A program made the translations under genes and the position numbers. This document shows positions 46,035 to 55,421 of a stretch of DNA of 64,000 nucleotides, piece by piece. Every line of letters begins with the position of its first letter. Within the stretch, counting starts at the first letter, position 1. The stretch is from Methylobacterium sp. WL1 (lineage in GTDB: Bacteria > Pseudomonadota > Alphaproteobacteria > Rhizobiales > Beijerinckiaceae): the NCBI RefSeq assembly GCF_008000895.1, contig NZ_CP042823.1, forward strand, positions 3,810,001 through 3,874,000. Direction: 5' to 3'. The notes beneath the pieces were generated by a model. It had not been told where the DNA came from. It made no database searches and worked only from the letters and a program-made list of their open reading frames with translations.

Positions 46035-47537
46035 CTACGGGGCAGCGTCGAGGAGACCACTGAGGACAGCGGGCATCAGTTCGGGAATGTCCTCGGCGAT
46101 CAGGCCCGGGCCGTGGCGCAGGCCGGCATCGCCGTGGAGCCAGACGGCGGCTGCGGCGGCTTCGAAGGGCGGCATGCCCTGCGCCAACAACCCGGCGATC
46201 AGGCCGCCGAGCACATCACCCGATCCGGCCGTGCCGAGATACGGGGTGCCGTGATCGTTGATCGTCGCCCGGCCGTCCGGGCTCGCGATCACGGTGTCGG
46301 ATCCTTTCAGCACGACGACGGCACCGGTGAGTGCGGCGGCGGCGCGGGTGCGGGCGACCTTGTCGGCGCCCTCGGTGGTGGCGTCCGTGCCGCCGAACAG
46401 CCGCGCGAACTCGCCCTCATGGGGGGTGAGCACGGCGTGCGATTCCCCGTCCGCGATATGGGCGGCCAGCAAAGGGGCCTGCCCCGAGAAGCTGGTCAAC
46501 GCGTCGGCATCCAGGACTAGGCTGCGCCCGGCGGCGGCCGCCACCGCAACCCGCTCGCGGGTCGGCTCACCGATCCCAAGGCCCGGACCGGCCAGCACGA
46601 CGTTGAGGCGCTCATCGGTGAGCAGGTCGTCGAGGTCGTCGGCGGTCTCGCAGGGACGCAGCATGATGGCGGTGAGCTGGGCGGCGTTCTCCGCCAGCGC
46701 AGCCGTGGGGGACGCGAGCGTGACCAGGCCGGCCCCGACCCGCAGGGCGCCCCTGGCGGCGAGCCGGGCCGCACCGGTCTTGGTGGCGGGCCCGGACAGA
46801 ACCAACGCGTGCCCGCGGGTGTATTTATGGCTCTCGCCGGCTAGACGTGGGAACACCCGTACCCACAGATCCGGCCCGTTCCGGTAGAGCGCCGGCTCGG
46901 CCGCTGCGAGGCCGATCGCCAAGGCTGCTTCACCCGCCCCGATATCGGCCAGGTGCCGGTGCCCGCACAGGCCCCGCCCGGGCTGAAGCAGATGCCCCGG
47001 CTTGAACGCGACAAAGGTCACGGTCTCCACGGCGCGGATCGCGACGCCGCGTACGGCGCCGGTGTCGCCGTCCACGCCGCTCGGGACGTCCACAGCCAGC
47101 ACCGGGCAGCCACCGGCATTCACGGCATCGACCAGGGCACGGGCGGCACCGTCGAGGTCGCGCGACAGGCCGGCTCCGAACAGCGCGTCGATCACGAGGT
47201 CGCCGGAGGGCAGTGCGTCGGCCGTGGCTGGATGCACGGGGCCGGTCCAGGCCTCGGCCGCGAGGGCTGCATCACCTGTTAGGGCGGAGCGATCGCCGAG
47301 GACGCACAGTTCGATCCGGTAGCCGCGTTCCGCCAGCAGCCGCGCGGCGACGAACCCGTCGCCGCCATTGTTGCCGGGCCCGCACAGCACGACGGCCCGT
47401 CCGCCATCGGGCAACCGGGCCGCGGCGCGGGCGGCCACCACGGCACCAGCGGCCTCCATCAGTCGAAAGCCAGGAATACCGCAGTCGATGGCCGCCGCAT
47501 CGACCCGGCGCATCGCCGCCACCGTCAGCACTCGCAT
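46035..47537 (-). CDS. nnr: Bifunctional NAD(P)H-hydrate epimerase / dehydratase
   Basis: A 500-residue fusion. The N-terminal epimerase domain (YjeF_N) has CGPGNNGGDGFVAARLL. The C-terminal ADP-dependent dehydratase (carbohydrate-kinase fold) has VVLKGSDTVIA and GTAGSGDVLGGLIAGLL. The two halves repair hydrated NADH and NADPH. The start at 47537 is preferred by GGGG seven bases upstream. An ATG at 47543 is possible. Confidence 0.95.
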   Translation of the reverse strand: MRVLTVAAMRRVDAAAIDCGIPGFRLMEAAGAVVAARAAARLPDGGRAVVLCGPGNNGGDGFVAARLLAERGYRIELCVLGDRSALTGDAALAAEAWTGPVHPATADALPSGDLVIDALFGAGLSRDLDGAARALVDAVNAGGCPVLAVDVPSGVDGDTGAVRGVAIRAVETVTFVAFKPGHLLQPGRGLCGHRHLADIGAGEAALAIGLAAAEPALYRNGPDLWVRVFPRLAGESHKYTRGHALVLSGPATKTGAARLAARGALRVGAGLVTLASPTAALAENAAQLTAIMLRPCETADDLDDLLTDERLNVVLAGPGLGIGEPTRERVAVAAAAGRSLVLDADALTSFSGQAPLLAAHIADGESHAVLTPHEGEFARLFGGTDATTEGADKVARTRAAAALTGAVVVLKGSDTVIASPDGRATINDHGTPYLGTAGSGDVLGGLIAGLLAQGMPPFEAAAAAVWLHGDAGLRHGPGLIAEDIPELMPAVLSGLLDAAP

Positions 47538-47623
47538 GCTCATCCCCACGTCTGCCCGTGCACCGAACACCTCTGATTAAAAATGCGCCAGAAAATCATC
47601 GAAAGCCCGAAGGATGTGCGTAG

Positions 47624-48070
<447 letters not shown>

Positions 48071-48307
48071 AGGCTGATCCGCGCGGCGTCCAGCCCGCGG
48101 ATCTTACGCCTTGATCACGGGAACGATCAGCATTCCCGCGCCTCGAACTTGTGCTTCCTGTCCCGCCACCATCCTGCCTAAGAATTCACGCTGCACGAAT
48201 GTCCGGCATCGACGTGCCGGGGCATGGAGTGTTGGGGCGGCAACCCCACATCCTCGGGATCGCACGGCCGGATCGGCCGCTTCGATCCCACTCAGGAGGA
48301 CCATGTG

Positions 48308-48484
48308 ATGGCCGGAACCGACGGGCGCGAGACCGCCAAGATCTACGAATTGTCGGCGTTCCGGCGCGCCCGACCGGCGCCGCGGGCGGCCGAGAAGGCC
48401 AAGCCTGCGTCGATGCCGAGCTTCGGCGGCGCCTGGTACCACGAGGCCGCGATCCGCGACGACGAGCGCCCGCGCCGGACCTGA
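48308..48484 (+). CDS. DUF2735 family small protein
   Basis: A 58-residue protein. AGGAGG lies 9 bases before the ATG at 48308. It has the DUF2735 pattern: RETAKIYELSAF near the N-terminus and SFGGAWYHEAAI near the end. DUF2735 genes are frequently found next to glnII in Rhizobiales, as here. The function is unknown, but the location suggests a link to glutamine synthetase control. It converges with glnII, with a hairpin between them. Confidence 0.8.
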   Translation: MAGTDGRETAKIYELSAFRRARPAPRAAEKAKPASMPSFGGAWYHEAAIRDDERPRRT

Positions 48485-48493
48485 AAACGGCGA

Positions 48494-48515
48494 AGCCGGG
48501 CGCGAGGGCCCGGCT
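48494..48515. terminator. Hairpin between convergent DUF2735 gene and glnII
   Basis: An 8-bp stem AGCCGGGC/GCCCGGCT with a 6-base loop, 10 bases past the DUF2735 stop. It has no T-run. Its loop-proximal sequence resembles the hairpin after glnA (51357-51379). Confidence 0.45.
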
Positions 48516-48559
48516 CCGGGGATTGCTCGACGTCGAAAGCTCTTGGCTTTCCGTCTGCC

Positions 48560-49594
48560 TCAGGCTGCGACGGCGGCCTCGGTCGGCACCGAAGAGATCG
48601 TCTTCAGCACCTGCGAGGCGATCTGGTAGGGGTCGCCCTGCGAGTTCGGGCGGCGATCCTCCAAGTAGCCCTTGTAGCTGCTGTTCACGAAGGAGTGGGG
48701 CACGCGGATCGAGGCGCCGCGGTCGGCCACGCCGTACGAGAACTCGTGGATCGAGGCGGTCTCGTGCTTGCCGGTCAGCCGCATGTGGTTGTCCGGGCCA
48801 TAGACGGCGATGTGATCCTCGCGGTTGGTCTTGAACGCCTCCATGAGCGCTTCGAAATAGGCCTTGCCACCGTGCTCGCGCATGAACGCGGTCGAGAAGT
48901 TGCAGTGCATGCCCGACCCGTTCCAGTCGGTGTCGCCGAGCGGCTTGCAATGGTACTCGACGTCGATGCCGTAGGACTCGCAGAGCCGCTGCAGCAGGTA
49001 GCGGGCCATCCACATCTCATCGGCGGCCTTCTTGGAGCCCTTGCCGAAGATCTGGAATTCCCACTGGCCCTTGGCCACCTCGGCGTTGATGCCCTCGTGG
49101 TTGATGCCGGCGTCGAGGCAGAGGTCGAGGTGCTCCTCGACGATCTTGCGGGCGACGTCGCCGACGTTCGAATAGCCGACACCGGTGTAGTAGGGGCCCT
49201 GCGGGGCCGGGAAGCCGCTGGCCGGGAAGCCGAGCGGGCGGCCGTCCTTGTACAGGAAGTACTCCTGCTCGAAGCCGAACCAGGCGCCGGCATCGTCCAG
49301 GATGGTCGCGCGCTTGTTCGACTCGTGCGGGGTCTTGCCGTCCGGCATCATCACTTCGCACAGGACCAGGACGCCGTTCTTGCGGGCCGGGTCGGGGAAG
49401 TGGCGCACGGGCTTGAGCATGCAGTCGGAGCTGCCGCCCTCGGCCTGCTTCGTGGACGAGCCGTCGAAGCCCCACATCGGAAGTTGATCGAGGGTCGGGA
49501 AGCTGTCGAATTCCTTGATCTGAGTCTTACCGCGCAGGTTCGGGACCGGCGTATACCCGTCGAGCCATATATACTCGAGCTTATATTTCGTCAT
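48560..49594 (-). CDS. glnII: Glutamine synthetase type II
   Basis: A 344-residue eukaryotic-type glutamine synthetase (GSII). Characteristic segments are YKLEYIWLDGYTPVPNLRGK, LPMWGFDGSST and the ATP-binding GSGMHCNFSTAFMR. It lacks the adenylylation site of GSI, so it is usually controlled at transcription by NtrC. A sigma-54-like promoter lies about 93 bases upstream. It makes glutamine from glutamate and ammonia, complementing GlnA. Confidence 0.97.
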   Translation of the reverse strand: MTKYKLEYIWLDGYTPVPNLRGKTQIKEFDSFPTLDQLPMWGFDGSSTKQAEGGSSDCMLKPVRHFPDPARKNGVLVLCEVMMPDGKTPHESNKRATILDDAGAWFGFEQEYFLYKDGRPLGFPASGFPAPQGPYYTGVGYSNVGDVARKIVEEHLDLCLDAGINHEGINAEVAKGQWEFQIFGKGSKKAADEMWMARYLLQRLCESYGIDVEYHCKPLGDTDWNGSGMHCNFSTAFMREHGGKAYFEALMEAFKTNREDHIAVYGPDNHMRLTGKHETASIHEFSYGVADRGASIRVPHSFVNSSYKGYLEDRRPNSQGDPYQIASQVLKTISSVPTEAAVAA

Positions 49595-49687
49595 TCCGGT
49601 TCTCTCGTCCGTTGTCGATGCGCGACCCGGTCAACCCCCAGGCGACGCGAACGGCATGCCGCCATCTCGACGGCCGCTGCCGCCTTC

Positions 49688-49702
49688 GCATGGAGCATGC
49701 CA
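49688..49702 (-). promoter_or_regulatory. Candidate sigma-54 promoter of glnII
   Basis: On the minus strand the 15-mer TGGCATGCTCCATGC keeps the invariant GG-N10-GC spacing of -24/-12 promoters (consensus TGGCACGNNNNTTGC), with two mismatches. Rhizobial glnII genes are known NtrC/sigma-54 targets. Confidence 0.55.
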
Positions 49703-49731
49703 GGACTGTCTTCGACCGCCTTCGATGAGTG

Positions 49732-49755
49732 GTGATTGCGCGGATAGGCAATCAC
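49732..49755. promoter_or_regulatory. Inverted repeat between glnII and glnA promoters
   Basis: GTGATTGC-N8-GCAATCAC is a perfect 8-bp inverted repeat about 30 bases upstream of the glnII sigma-54 candidate. It may be an activator site shared by the divergent genes. It does not match the NtrC consensus closely. Confidence 0.4.
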
Positions 49756-49935
49756 AGAATCGAGAGGCTCGCTCCGAGAAAGAGCCAAACGTCTCGTTCC
49801 ATGGGCGATTTCGCCCGTCCGCGGGTGGCAACGCGCGCGCGCGACGGATATCAAGCGGCTCGGCCGGTGCGGCCCGACCCGACGACGGCCGCCCCGAGCG
49901 AGAATCCCCGACGCCTTTCCTGGAGGATGCCCACG

Positions 49936-51345
49936 ATGACGACTGCGGCCGAGGTTCTGAAGACCATCCGGGACAACGACGTACGCTACGTGGACTTCCG
50001 GTTCACCGACCCGCGCGGCAAGTGGCAGCACGTCACGTTCGACGTCTCCTTGATCGACGATGAGATCTTCGCCGAAGGCACGATGTTCGACGGCTCGTCG
50101 ATCGCGGGCTGGAAGGCGATCAACGAGTCCGACATGCTGCTGATGCCGGACCCGTCTACCGCCTGCCTCGACCCGTTCTTCTCGGCCTCGACCCTGTCGA
50201 TCATCTGCGACGTGCTCGAGCCCGCCACCGGCGAGCCCTATTCCCGCGATCCCCGCGGCACCGCCAAGCGCGCCGAGGCCTACCTGCAGCAGACCGGGAT
50301 CGGCGACACGATCAATGTCGGCCCCGAGGCCGAGTTCTTCGTGTTCGACGACGTGAAGTTCGCCGCCGACCCCTACCGCACCGGCTTCGAGCTCGACTCG
50401 ACCGAGCTGCCGACCAACGGCTTCACCGATTACGAGGGCGGCAACCTCGGACACCGGGTCCAGACCAAGGGCGGCTACTTCCCGGTCCCGCCGCAGGATT
50501 CGGCCCAGGACATGCGCGGCGAGATGCTGGCCGCGATGCAGTCCATGGGCGTGAAGGTCGAGAAGCACCACCACGAGGTGGCCAGCGCCCAGCACGAGCT
50601 CGGCATGAAGTTCGACGTGCTGACCAAGCTCGCCGACCACATGCAGATCTACAAGTACTGCATCCACAACGTCGCCCAGAGCTACGGCAAGTCGGCGACG
50701 TTCATGCCCAAGCCCGTCTTCGGCGACAACGGCTCGGGGATGCACGTCCACCAGTCCATCTGGAAGGACGGCAAGCCGGTCTTCGCCGGCGACAAGTATG
50801 CCGGGCTTTCCCAGGAATGCCTGTGGTACATCGGCGGCATCATCCGGCACGCCAAGGCGCTCAACGCCTTCACCAACCCGTCGACCAACTCCTACAAGCG
50901 GCTGGTGCCGGGCTACGAGGCGCCGGTGCTGCTCGCCTACTCGGCGCGCAACCGCTCGGCCTCCTGCCGGATTCCGTGGACCAAGAGCCCGAACGCCAAG
51001 CGCGTCGAGGTCCGCTTCCCCGACCCGATGGCCAACCCCTACTTGGCCTTCTCGGCCCTGCTGATGGCCGGCCTCGACGGCATCCGCAACAAGATCGACC
51101 CGGGCCCGGCGATGGACAAGGACCTGTACGAGCTGCCGCCGAAGGAGCTGAAGAAGATCCCGACCGTGTGCGGTTCGCTCCGCGAGGCGCTCACCAGCCT
51201 CGACAAGGACCGCACCTTCCTCAAGGAGGGCGGCGTGTTCACGGACGACCAGATCGACTCGTTCATCGAGCTGAAGATGACCGAGGTGCTGCGCTACGAG
51301 ATGACCCCGCACCCGATCGAGTTCGTGCAGTACTACTCGCTGTGA
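49936..51345 (+). CDS. glnA: Glutamine synthetase type I
   Basis: A 469-residue GSI-beta enzyme, the exact length of the enterobacterial protein. GGAGG lies 9 bases before the ATG at 49936; an ATG at 49927 is too close to it. The signature DGSSIAGW, the ATP-binding [16 protein letters not shown] and the adenylylation Tyr (residue 398, in DLYELPP) are all present, so activity is probably controlled by GlnE and PII. It is divergent from glnII. Confidence 0.97.
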   Translation: MTTAAEVLKTIRDNDVRYVDFRFTDPRGKWQHVTFDVSLIDDEIFAEGTMFDGSSIAGWKAINESDMLLMPDPSTACLDPFFSASTLSIICDVLEPATGEPYSRDPRGTAKRAEAYLQQTGIGDTINVGPEAEFFVFDDVKFAADPYRTGFELDSTELPTNGFTDYEGGNLGHRVQTKGGYFPVPPQDSAQDMRGEMLAAMQSMGVKVEKHHHEVASAQHELGMKFDVLTKLADHMQIYKYCIHNVAQSYGKSATFMPKPVFGDNGSGMHVHQSIWKDGKPVFAGDKYAGLSQECLWYIGGIIRHAKALNAFTNPSTNSYKRLVPGYEAPVLLAYSARNRSASCRIPWTKSPNAKRVEVRFPDPMANPYLAFSALLMAGLDGIRNKIDPGPAMDKDLYELPPKELKKIPTVCGSLREALTSLDKDRTFLKEGGVFTDDQIDSFIELKMTEVLRYEMTPHPIEFVQYYSL

Positions 51346-51356
51346 TGTGAAGGGGC

Positions 51357-51379
51357 GGGCCGGGCGCGAAGCCCGGCCC
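51357..51379 (+). terminator. Hairpin after glnA
   Basis: A 9-bp perfect stem GGGCCGGGC/GCCCGGCCC with loop GCGAA, 11 bases past the glnA stop. No T-run follows. It is either a Rho-dependent stop or an mRNA-end stabiliser. Confidence 0.5.
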
Positions 51380-51506
51380 CGGCTGTGAGAGGTGAGTTGG
51401 AAGCGCCCGTCGCCTACTCCAAAGCGGACTATCGAACAAAACAAGAACACGCTTGCCACATAAGATTATTAGCCTATGAATGACCCGCTCGCAGGCGGGG
51501 TGATTC

Positions 51507-52163
51507 ATGGTCACGAAAGAGATCGTCGTCACCCGGTTCCGGTGGCAACTGGCAGCCCTCAGTGTTGAGGTGAAGCTGCTTCGACTTGGCCTCATCCTTC
51601 GGGCCTACAATCCCGGCCAGCCGCGGGTCCACGCTGGGCATCCGGACGGGGGACAGTGGACGAGTGACGACGGTTCAGTTCGGTCTGAGAACGACAACAC
51701 AGCGCGCATATATAATGTCAGCGACAAAGATAAATACCAATATAATGTATTTTTAGAAGAAGAATAGGAAAAATTTTGGGAGCATACAATTGATTCACAC
51801 GTCGGAAAGACCGACGAAGAGATGATGGAACGCGTGCGGAAGAGCCAATGGGGAAACCTGTTGGCCCATGGTGGACTGCAACGCGACGGCTCGTTTGACT
51901 CCCGAGAGTCAGCTAACGATCTCGTCAGCCGAACGTTAGCAATCAACGCGCAGCGCGTTGATGAAGTGGCGTCTGGGGAGAAAGATCGCGCCTACTTTAC
52001 AACGCGGTTCGGATATCGAACCGGCCGCGAGGCATACATTACCAAAGACGGCGTGATGTACATGAGAAATACGTATGGCGTTGCCATATATATAGTCCGC
52101 GATCGGCGGTCATCGCGAGGTTATCACGTACAATCGGCATTTCCTTACAATGAAGGAGACTGA
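51507..52163 (+). pseudogene. CdiA-CT-like RNase A toxin with in-frame amber codon
   Basis: One continuous 219-codon frame is interrupted only by TAG at 51765-51767 (codon 87). Before it, an N-terminal helix region is followed by the motif YNPGQPRVHAGHPDGGQWTS, common in short orphan toxins of this group. After it, the bacterial RNase A-like domain (CdiA-CT type) is complete: EHTIDSHVGKTDEEM with two likely active-site residues (His93, Lys101), SFDSRESANDLVSRTLAIN and a C-terminal YHVQSAFPYN. A restart at the ATG at 51822 would lose the HVGK region. The stop overlaps the immunity gene by 14 bases. As written, the toxin is disarmed. Confidence 0.8.
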
Positions 52164-52440
52164 AATATCTACACATCCCGAGTTTGACGAATTAACCGGA
52201 CGCTTTTTTCAAGACGTCGATCGCATTTTCAGCACCGAGGCGGAATTATTGCAATTTGCCATAGAGCCGTTTTCGCAAGAGCGTCGCTTATCTTTGCATG
52301 GCTATCTCTCTTTTATCGCCAGCGACGATTTCGACGACAAGGAATTATTAGGTATCTGGAACGACTCGAAAGCGCAGTGGTTGTTCCATTCCGCGCCTCC
52401 ACTGAGATTGTTCCTGAATAAGATTCGTGACCGATTATGA
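52150..52440 (+). CDS. CdiI-like immunity protein 1
   Basis: A 96-residue acidic protein of the contact-dependent-inhibition immunity type that accompanies RNase A-like toxins. The pattern is FDELTGRFFQDVD, then HGYLSFIASDDFDDKELLGI, then LRLFLNKIRDRL. It starts inside the toxin's last codons, so it is translated with it, and ends coupled (ATGA) to the next paralogue. It presumably binds and blocks the cognate nuclease. Confidence 0.82.
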   Translation: MKETEISTHPEFDELTGRFFQDVDRIFSTEAELLQFAIEPFSQERRLSLHGYLSFIASDDFDDKELLGIWNDSKAQWLFHSAPPLRLFLNKIRDRL

Positions 52441-52850
52441 TTACTAAGAGATCTGAAAATTATTATGTCGTTTTCGCAATTATTGTACCTATGTCGCAAA
52501 ATACTGCTGAAGGCGATGTTTTAAAAGAAGCCCTCCGCCCTGAAATCATTATCCAATCGGCTTCACGTCCGTTGTCAAAATCGTCAGAATTTGACACATT
52601 CACACGTCAATTCCATCAAGATCTTATGGATGATTTTTCGACTGAAGACGCGATCATTCAATGGATTCTTTCCCCTTTCAAGGACGACACCGAACGAGGC
52701 CACCTGAAGGCCTATCTTGACACCCTCACGCAGGACGATGTCTCGGACGAGGAACTGCGAAAGCTGTGGTGGTCGTCGGAGGCAGACATCGTATTCTATG
52801 ATGGCGCCGGACTCCGAGCCTTCCTCAAGAGAGTGCGAGACAGATTGTGA
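52437..52850 (+). CDS. CdiI-like immunity protein 2
   Basis: A 137-residue paralogue of the preceding protein. Shared features are FTRQFHQDLMDDFSTED, an EELRKLWWSSEADIVFYD block and the C-terminal LRAFLKRVRDRL. The coupled start at 52437 adds a hydrophobic leader; an internal ATG at 52491 would give a length closer to the paralogue. GC rises through the gene, as if it came from a different source than immunity gene 1. It may give protection against a variant toxin. Confidence 0.8.
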   Translation: MITKRSENYYVVFAIIVPMSQNTAEGDVLKEALRPEIIIQSASRPLSKSSEFDTFTRQFHQDLMDDFSTEDAIIQWILSPFKDDTERGHLKAYLDTLTQDDVSDEELRKLWWSSEADIVFYDGAGLRAFLKRVRDRL

Positions 52851-52914
52851 CGCGAAAGCAGTCGTGAGCCGGCAGAGCAAGCTGCGGAACCGGGCGCGGC
52901 GGGAATCGGGACGG

Positions 52915-53201
52915 ATGCCCGCCACACCGGAATTCATCCACTTCGGTGAGCGGTTCAATTAGAGCATCGACGATCAGGACGCGTCGTCCGAGGAAGCCAC
53001 CGCCGCGATTCTCGGCTGCTTCAAGGGCGAGGATCGAGCTGCTTGCACGATTTCAAAGGCGCGGTGCTGGAGAGCGACCTGACACCGAAGGAAGGGATAA
53101 AACTCTGGGCCACCGCCTGCATCGACTTGCACTTACGTGATCCGGAGGACCTTCGGCGCTTCCTTATCCAGGTTCATCTCGACCAGCGGAAGAGCTTGTG
53201 A
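52915..53201 (+). pseudogene. Decayed third immunity paralogue
   Basis: From ATG 52915 the frame reads PEFIHFGERFN and then TAG at 52960, where intact paralogues have FHQD. It resumes as SIDDQDASSEEATAAILGCF. After a one-base loss near 53039, the neighbouring frame continues LHDFKGAVLESDLTPKEGIK and then LRRFLIQVHLDQ to a TGA at 53201. The layout aligns end to end with the two intact immunity proteins. Confidence 0.7.
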
Positions 53202-53241
53202 CACGCGGCAGTCTCGATCGTTCAAAGCGGCGGATGCACGC

Positions 53242-53880
53242 ATGCTCACCCTCGACCACCTCGTCGTCGTGGCCCCCGATCTCGCGGAGGGCGTGGCCCA
53301 TGTCCGCGACTGCCTCGGCCTCGACATGCCGGAAGGCGGGCGCCATCCCGAAATGGGCACCCGCAACCACCTGCTGCGCCTGGGCGCATCGACGTTCCTC
53401 GAAGTGATCGCCGTCGATCCCGAGGCAGCGCCTCCGGCGCGCGCCCGCTGGTTCGGCCTCGGCGAGGCCGCGCGGGTGCGGGCGGAGTGGGAGGCCGGCC
53501 GGCGGCTGCGCGGCTTCGTCGCCCGCACCGACGACCTCGACACCCTGCTCGCCGCCCATCCCGACCTGCTCGGCGCGGCGGCGACGATGACCCGGGGCGC
53601 GCTGTCGTGGCGCTTCGGCCTGCGCCCGGACGGGACCTGGCCGGCGGACGGCGCCGCGCCCTACGCGATGGATTGGGGCCGCCGTCCGCACCCGGCCGGG
53701 ACGATGCCGGATCTCGGGGCACGTCTCGCGGATTTCACGCTGGAGCACCCGGATCCGGACGCGACGGCGGCCCGGCTGGCGGGGCTCGGCCTCGTCGATC
53801 CGCTGCGGATCGTCCCCGGCCCGCTCCCGCGCTACACCGCCCGGATCGCGACGCCGTCCGGCCCGCGCACGCTGACCTGA
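53242..53880 (+). CDS. VOC-family (glyoxalase-like) protein
   Basis: A 212-residue protein with a Glyoxalase_3-type VOC fold: TLDHLVVVAPDLAEGVAHVRD at the start, then GTRNHLLRLGASTFLEVIAVDP. A metal His (LDHLVV) and Glu (TFLEV) are in the usual places. The substrate is unknown. The start at 53242 fits the family N-terminus. Confidence 0.88.
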   Translation: MLTLDHLVVVAPDLAEGVAHVRDCLGLDMPEGGRHPEMGTRNHLLRLGASTFLEVIAVDPEAAPPARARWFGLGEAARVRAEWEAGRRLRGFVARTDDLDTLLAAHPDLLGAAATMTRGALSWRFGLRPDGTWPADGAAPYAMDWGRRPHPAGTMPDLGARLADFTLEHPDPDATAARLAGLGLVDPLRIVPGPLPRYTARIATPSGPRTLT

Positions 53881-54047
53881 GGACGGGCCCTCCCGGCCGG
53901 CCTGATCGGGTGGATGACCGGCGAGGAGGGCCTGGCCGCGACTCGCGAGCCCCGGCGCAGGAAACCTAGCAGCCCCCCATCGCGCCGCGGTGACGGGAAA
54001 GCCCCGTTCTGCACAGGAATCGCCGCGCGGGGACCGGGCGCCACCGC

Positions 54048-54671
54048 TCAGGTGTGCGCGAAGATGTCGGTCTCCGGCCACCCGTCGAGATCGAGCCGGG
54101 CGCGGGTCGGCAGGAAGGCGAAGCAGGCCGCGGCGAGATCGGTGCGGCCCTCGCGGGCCAGCATCGCGTCGAGCCGCTCCCGGGCGGCGTGGAGATGGAG
54201 CACGTCCGAGGCCGCGTAATCCTGCTGCGCCTGCGTCAGGGTCTCGGCGCCCCAATCGGAGGATTGCTGCTGCTTGGAGAGATCGACGCCCACCAGCTCG
54301 CGGACCACGTCCTTGAGCCCGTGGCGGTCGGTGTAGGTGCGGGCGAGCTTCGAGGCGATCTTGGTGCAGTAGACCGGCGCCGGCATTACGCCGAACGCCT
54401 TGAACAGCACCGCCACGTCGAACCGGGCGAAGTGGAAGATTTTTAGGACTTCGGGATCCGCCAGGACGCGCTTGAGCACCGCCGGCTCGGGGCCGTCCTG
54501 CGGGATCTGGACCACGTCCGCCGTGCCGTCCCCGGTGGAGATCTGGACCACGCAGAGCCGGTCCCGGTGCGGGTTGAGGCCGAGCGTCTCGGTGTCGATG
54601 GCCACCGCCCGGCCCGCATCGTAATCGGTGGGCAGGTCGCCGCGGTGGAGGCGTACGATCGGGCTCGGCAT
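54048..54671 (-). CDS. RNase D-like 3'-5' exonuclease
   Basis: A 207-residue DEDDy exonuclease consisting of the catalytic domain only, without HRDC domains. Exo I is AIDTETLGLN, Exo II lies in FHFARFDVAVL and Exo III has YAASDVLHLHAAR. The start at 54671 begins PSPIVRLHRGDLP. Many alphaproteobacteria carry this short form beside full-length RNase D. It probably trims structured RNA or DNA ends. Confidence 0.9.
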   Translation of the reverse strand: MPSPIVRLHRGDLPTDYDAGRAVAIDTETLGLNPHRDRLCVVQISTGDGTADVVQIPQDGPEPAVLKRVLADPEVLKIFHFARFDVAVLFKAFGVMPAPVYCTKIASKLARTYTDRHGLKDVVRELVGVDLSKQQQSSDWGAETLTQAQQDYAASDVLHLHAARERLDAMLAREGRTDLAAACFAFLPTRARLDLDGWPETDIFAHT

Positions 54672-54749
54672 GTTTTTGGGACCTTCGACTGATTTGGCCG
54701 GTACCATCGAGGCCCCGTGGCAGCAAGTGAACGACGGAGAGGCGAGACC

Positions 54750-55178
54750 ATGACCGCAGCCGAGGTGATCGCGACCCTGGGCCTCAAACCCCATCCGGAG
54801 GGCGGGCATTACCGCGAGACCTTCCGCGATCCGCGCATGGTGGACGGCCGCTCGGTCGGCACCGCGATCTATTTTTTGCTCGACATCGGCGAGGCCTCGG
54901 CCTGGCACCGCGTGGACGCCACCGAGATCTGGCACTGGCATGCCGGCGCGCCGCTGGTGATCACCACGAGCCCGAACGGCCACGACGCCACCGCCCAGCA
55001 TCTCGGACCCGACCTCGCCGCCGGGCAGCGCCCGCAATGCGTGGTGCCGGCCGGCCATTGGCAGACCGCCACCAGCCTCGGCGCCTGGACGCTCGTGGGC
55101 TGCACGGTCTCGCCGGGCTTCGACTTCTCCGGCTTCGAGATGGCCCCGCCCGACTGGCGGCCGACGCCAAGGGGCTAG
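54750..55178 (+). CDS. DUF985 cupin-fold protein
   Basis: A 142-residue protein of the DUF985 cupin family. Conserved segments are LKPHPEGGHYRETFRD, AIYFLLDIGEASAWHRVDATE, EIWHWHAGAPL and LVGCTVSPGFDFSGFE. Some members are epimerase or dioxygenase-like, but the reaction is not known. It is divergent from the exonuclease gene. Confidence 0.9.
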   Translation: MTAAEVIATLGLKPHPEGGHYRETFRDPRMVDGRSVGTAIYFLLDIGEASAWHRVDATEIWHWHAGAPLVITTSPNGHDATAQHLGPDLAAGQRPQCVVPAGHWQTATSLGAWTLVGCTVSPGFDFSGFEMAPPDWRPTPRG

Positions 55179-55421
55179 CGTCCGGGCGCGACCGGCACCG
55201 GACCGCATTCAGGGCGACGACCGCTTCGGCCGAGACATCGCTGCCGGCGCACGGGTTGGAACGGAGGCCCATCCCGTGCGCCCGCGCCGCCTTGGCCGAT
55301 CGCGGTGCCGGTGCGATAACGCCCGACCTCTCGCAGCCGCCCGCGCCATGCCCGCCCCCCTGAGACGGCCCCCACGTCGCCGATCCCGATCCCGCCTCGG
55401 CGGACGCGGGCGCGCGGTTTC

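Noticed and set aside
49700..49935. Second sigma-54 promoter for glnA
   Set aside because: TGGCAACGCGCGCGCGC fits GG-N10-GC only because of a GC run and lacks the TTGC box.
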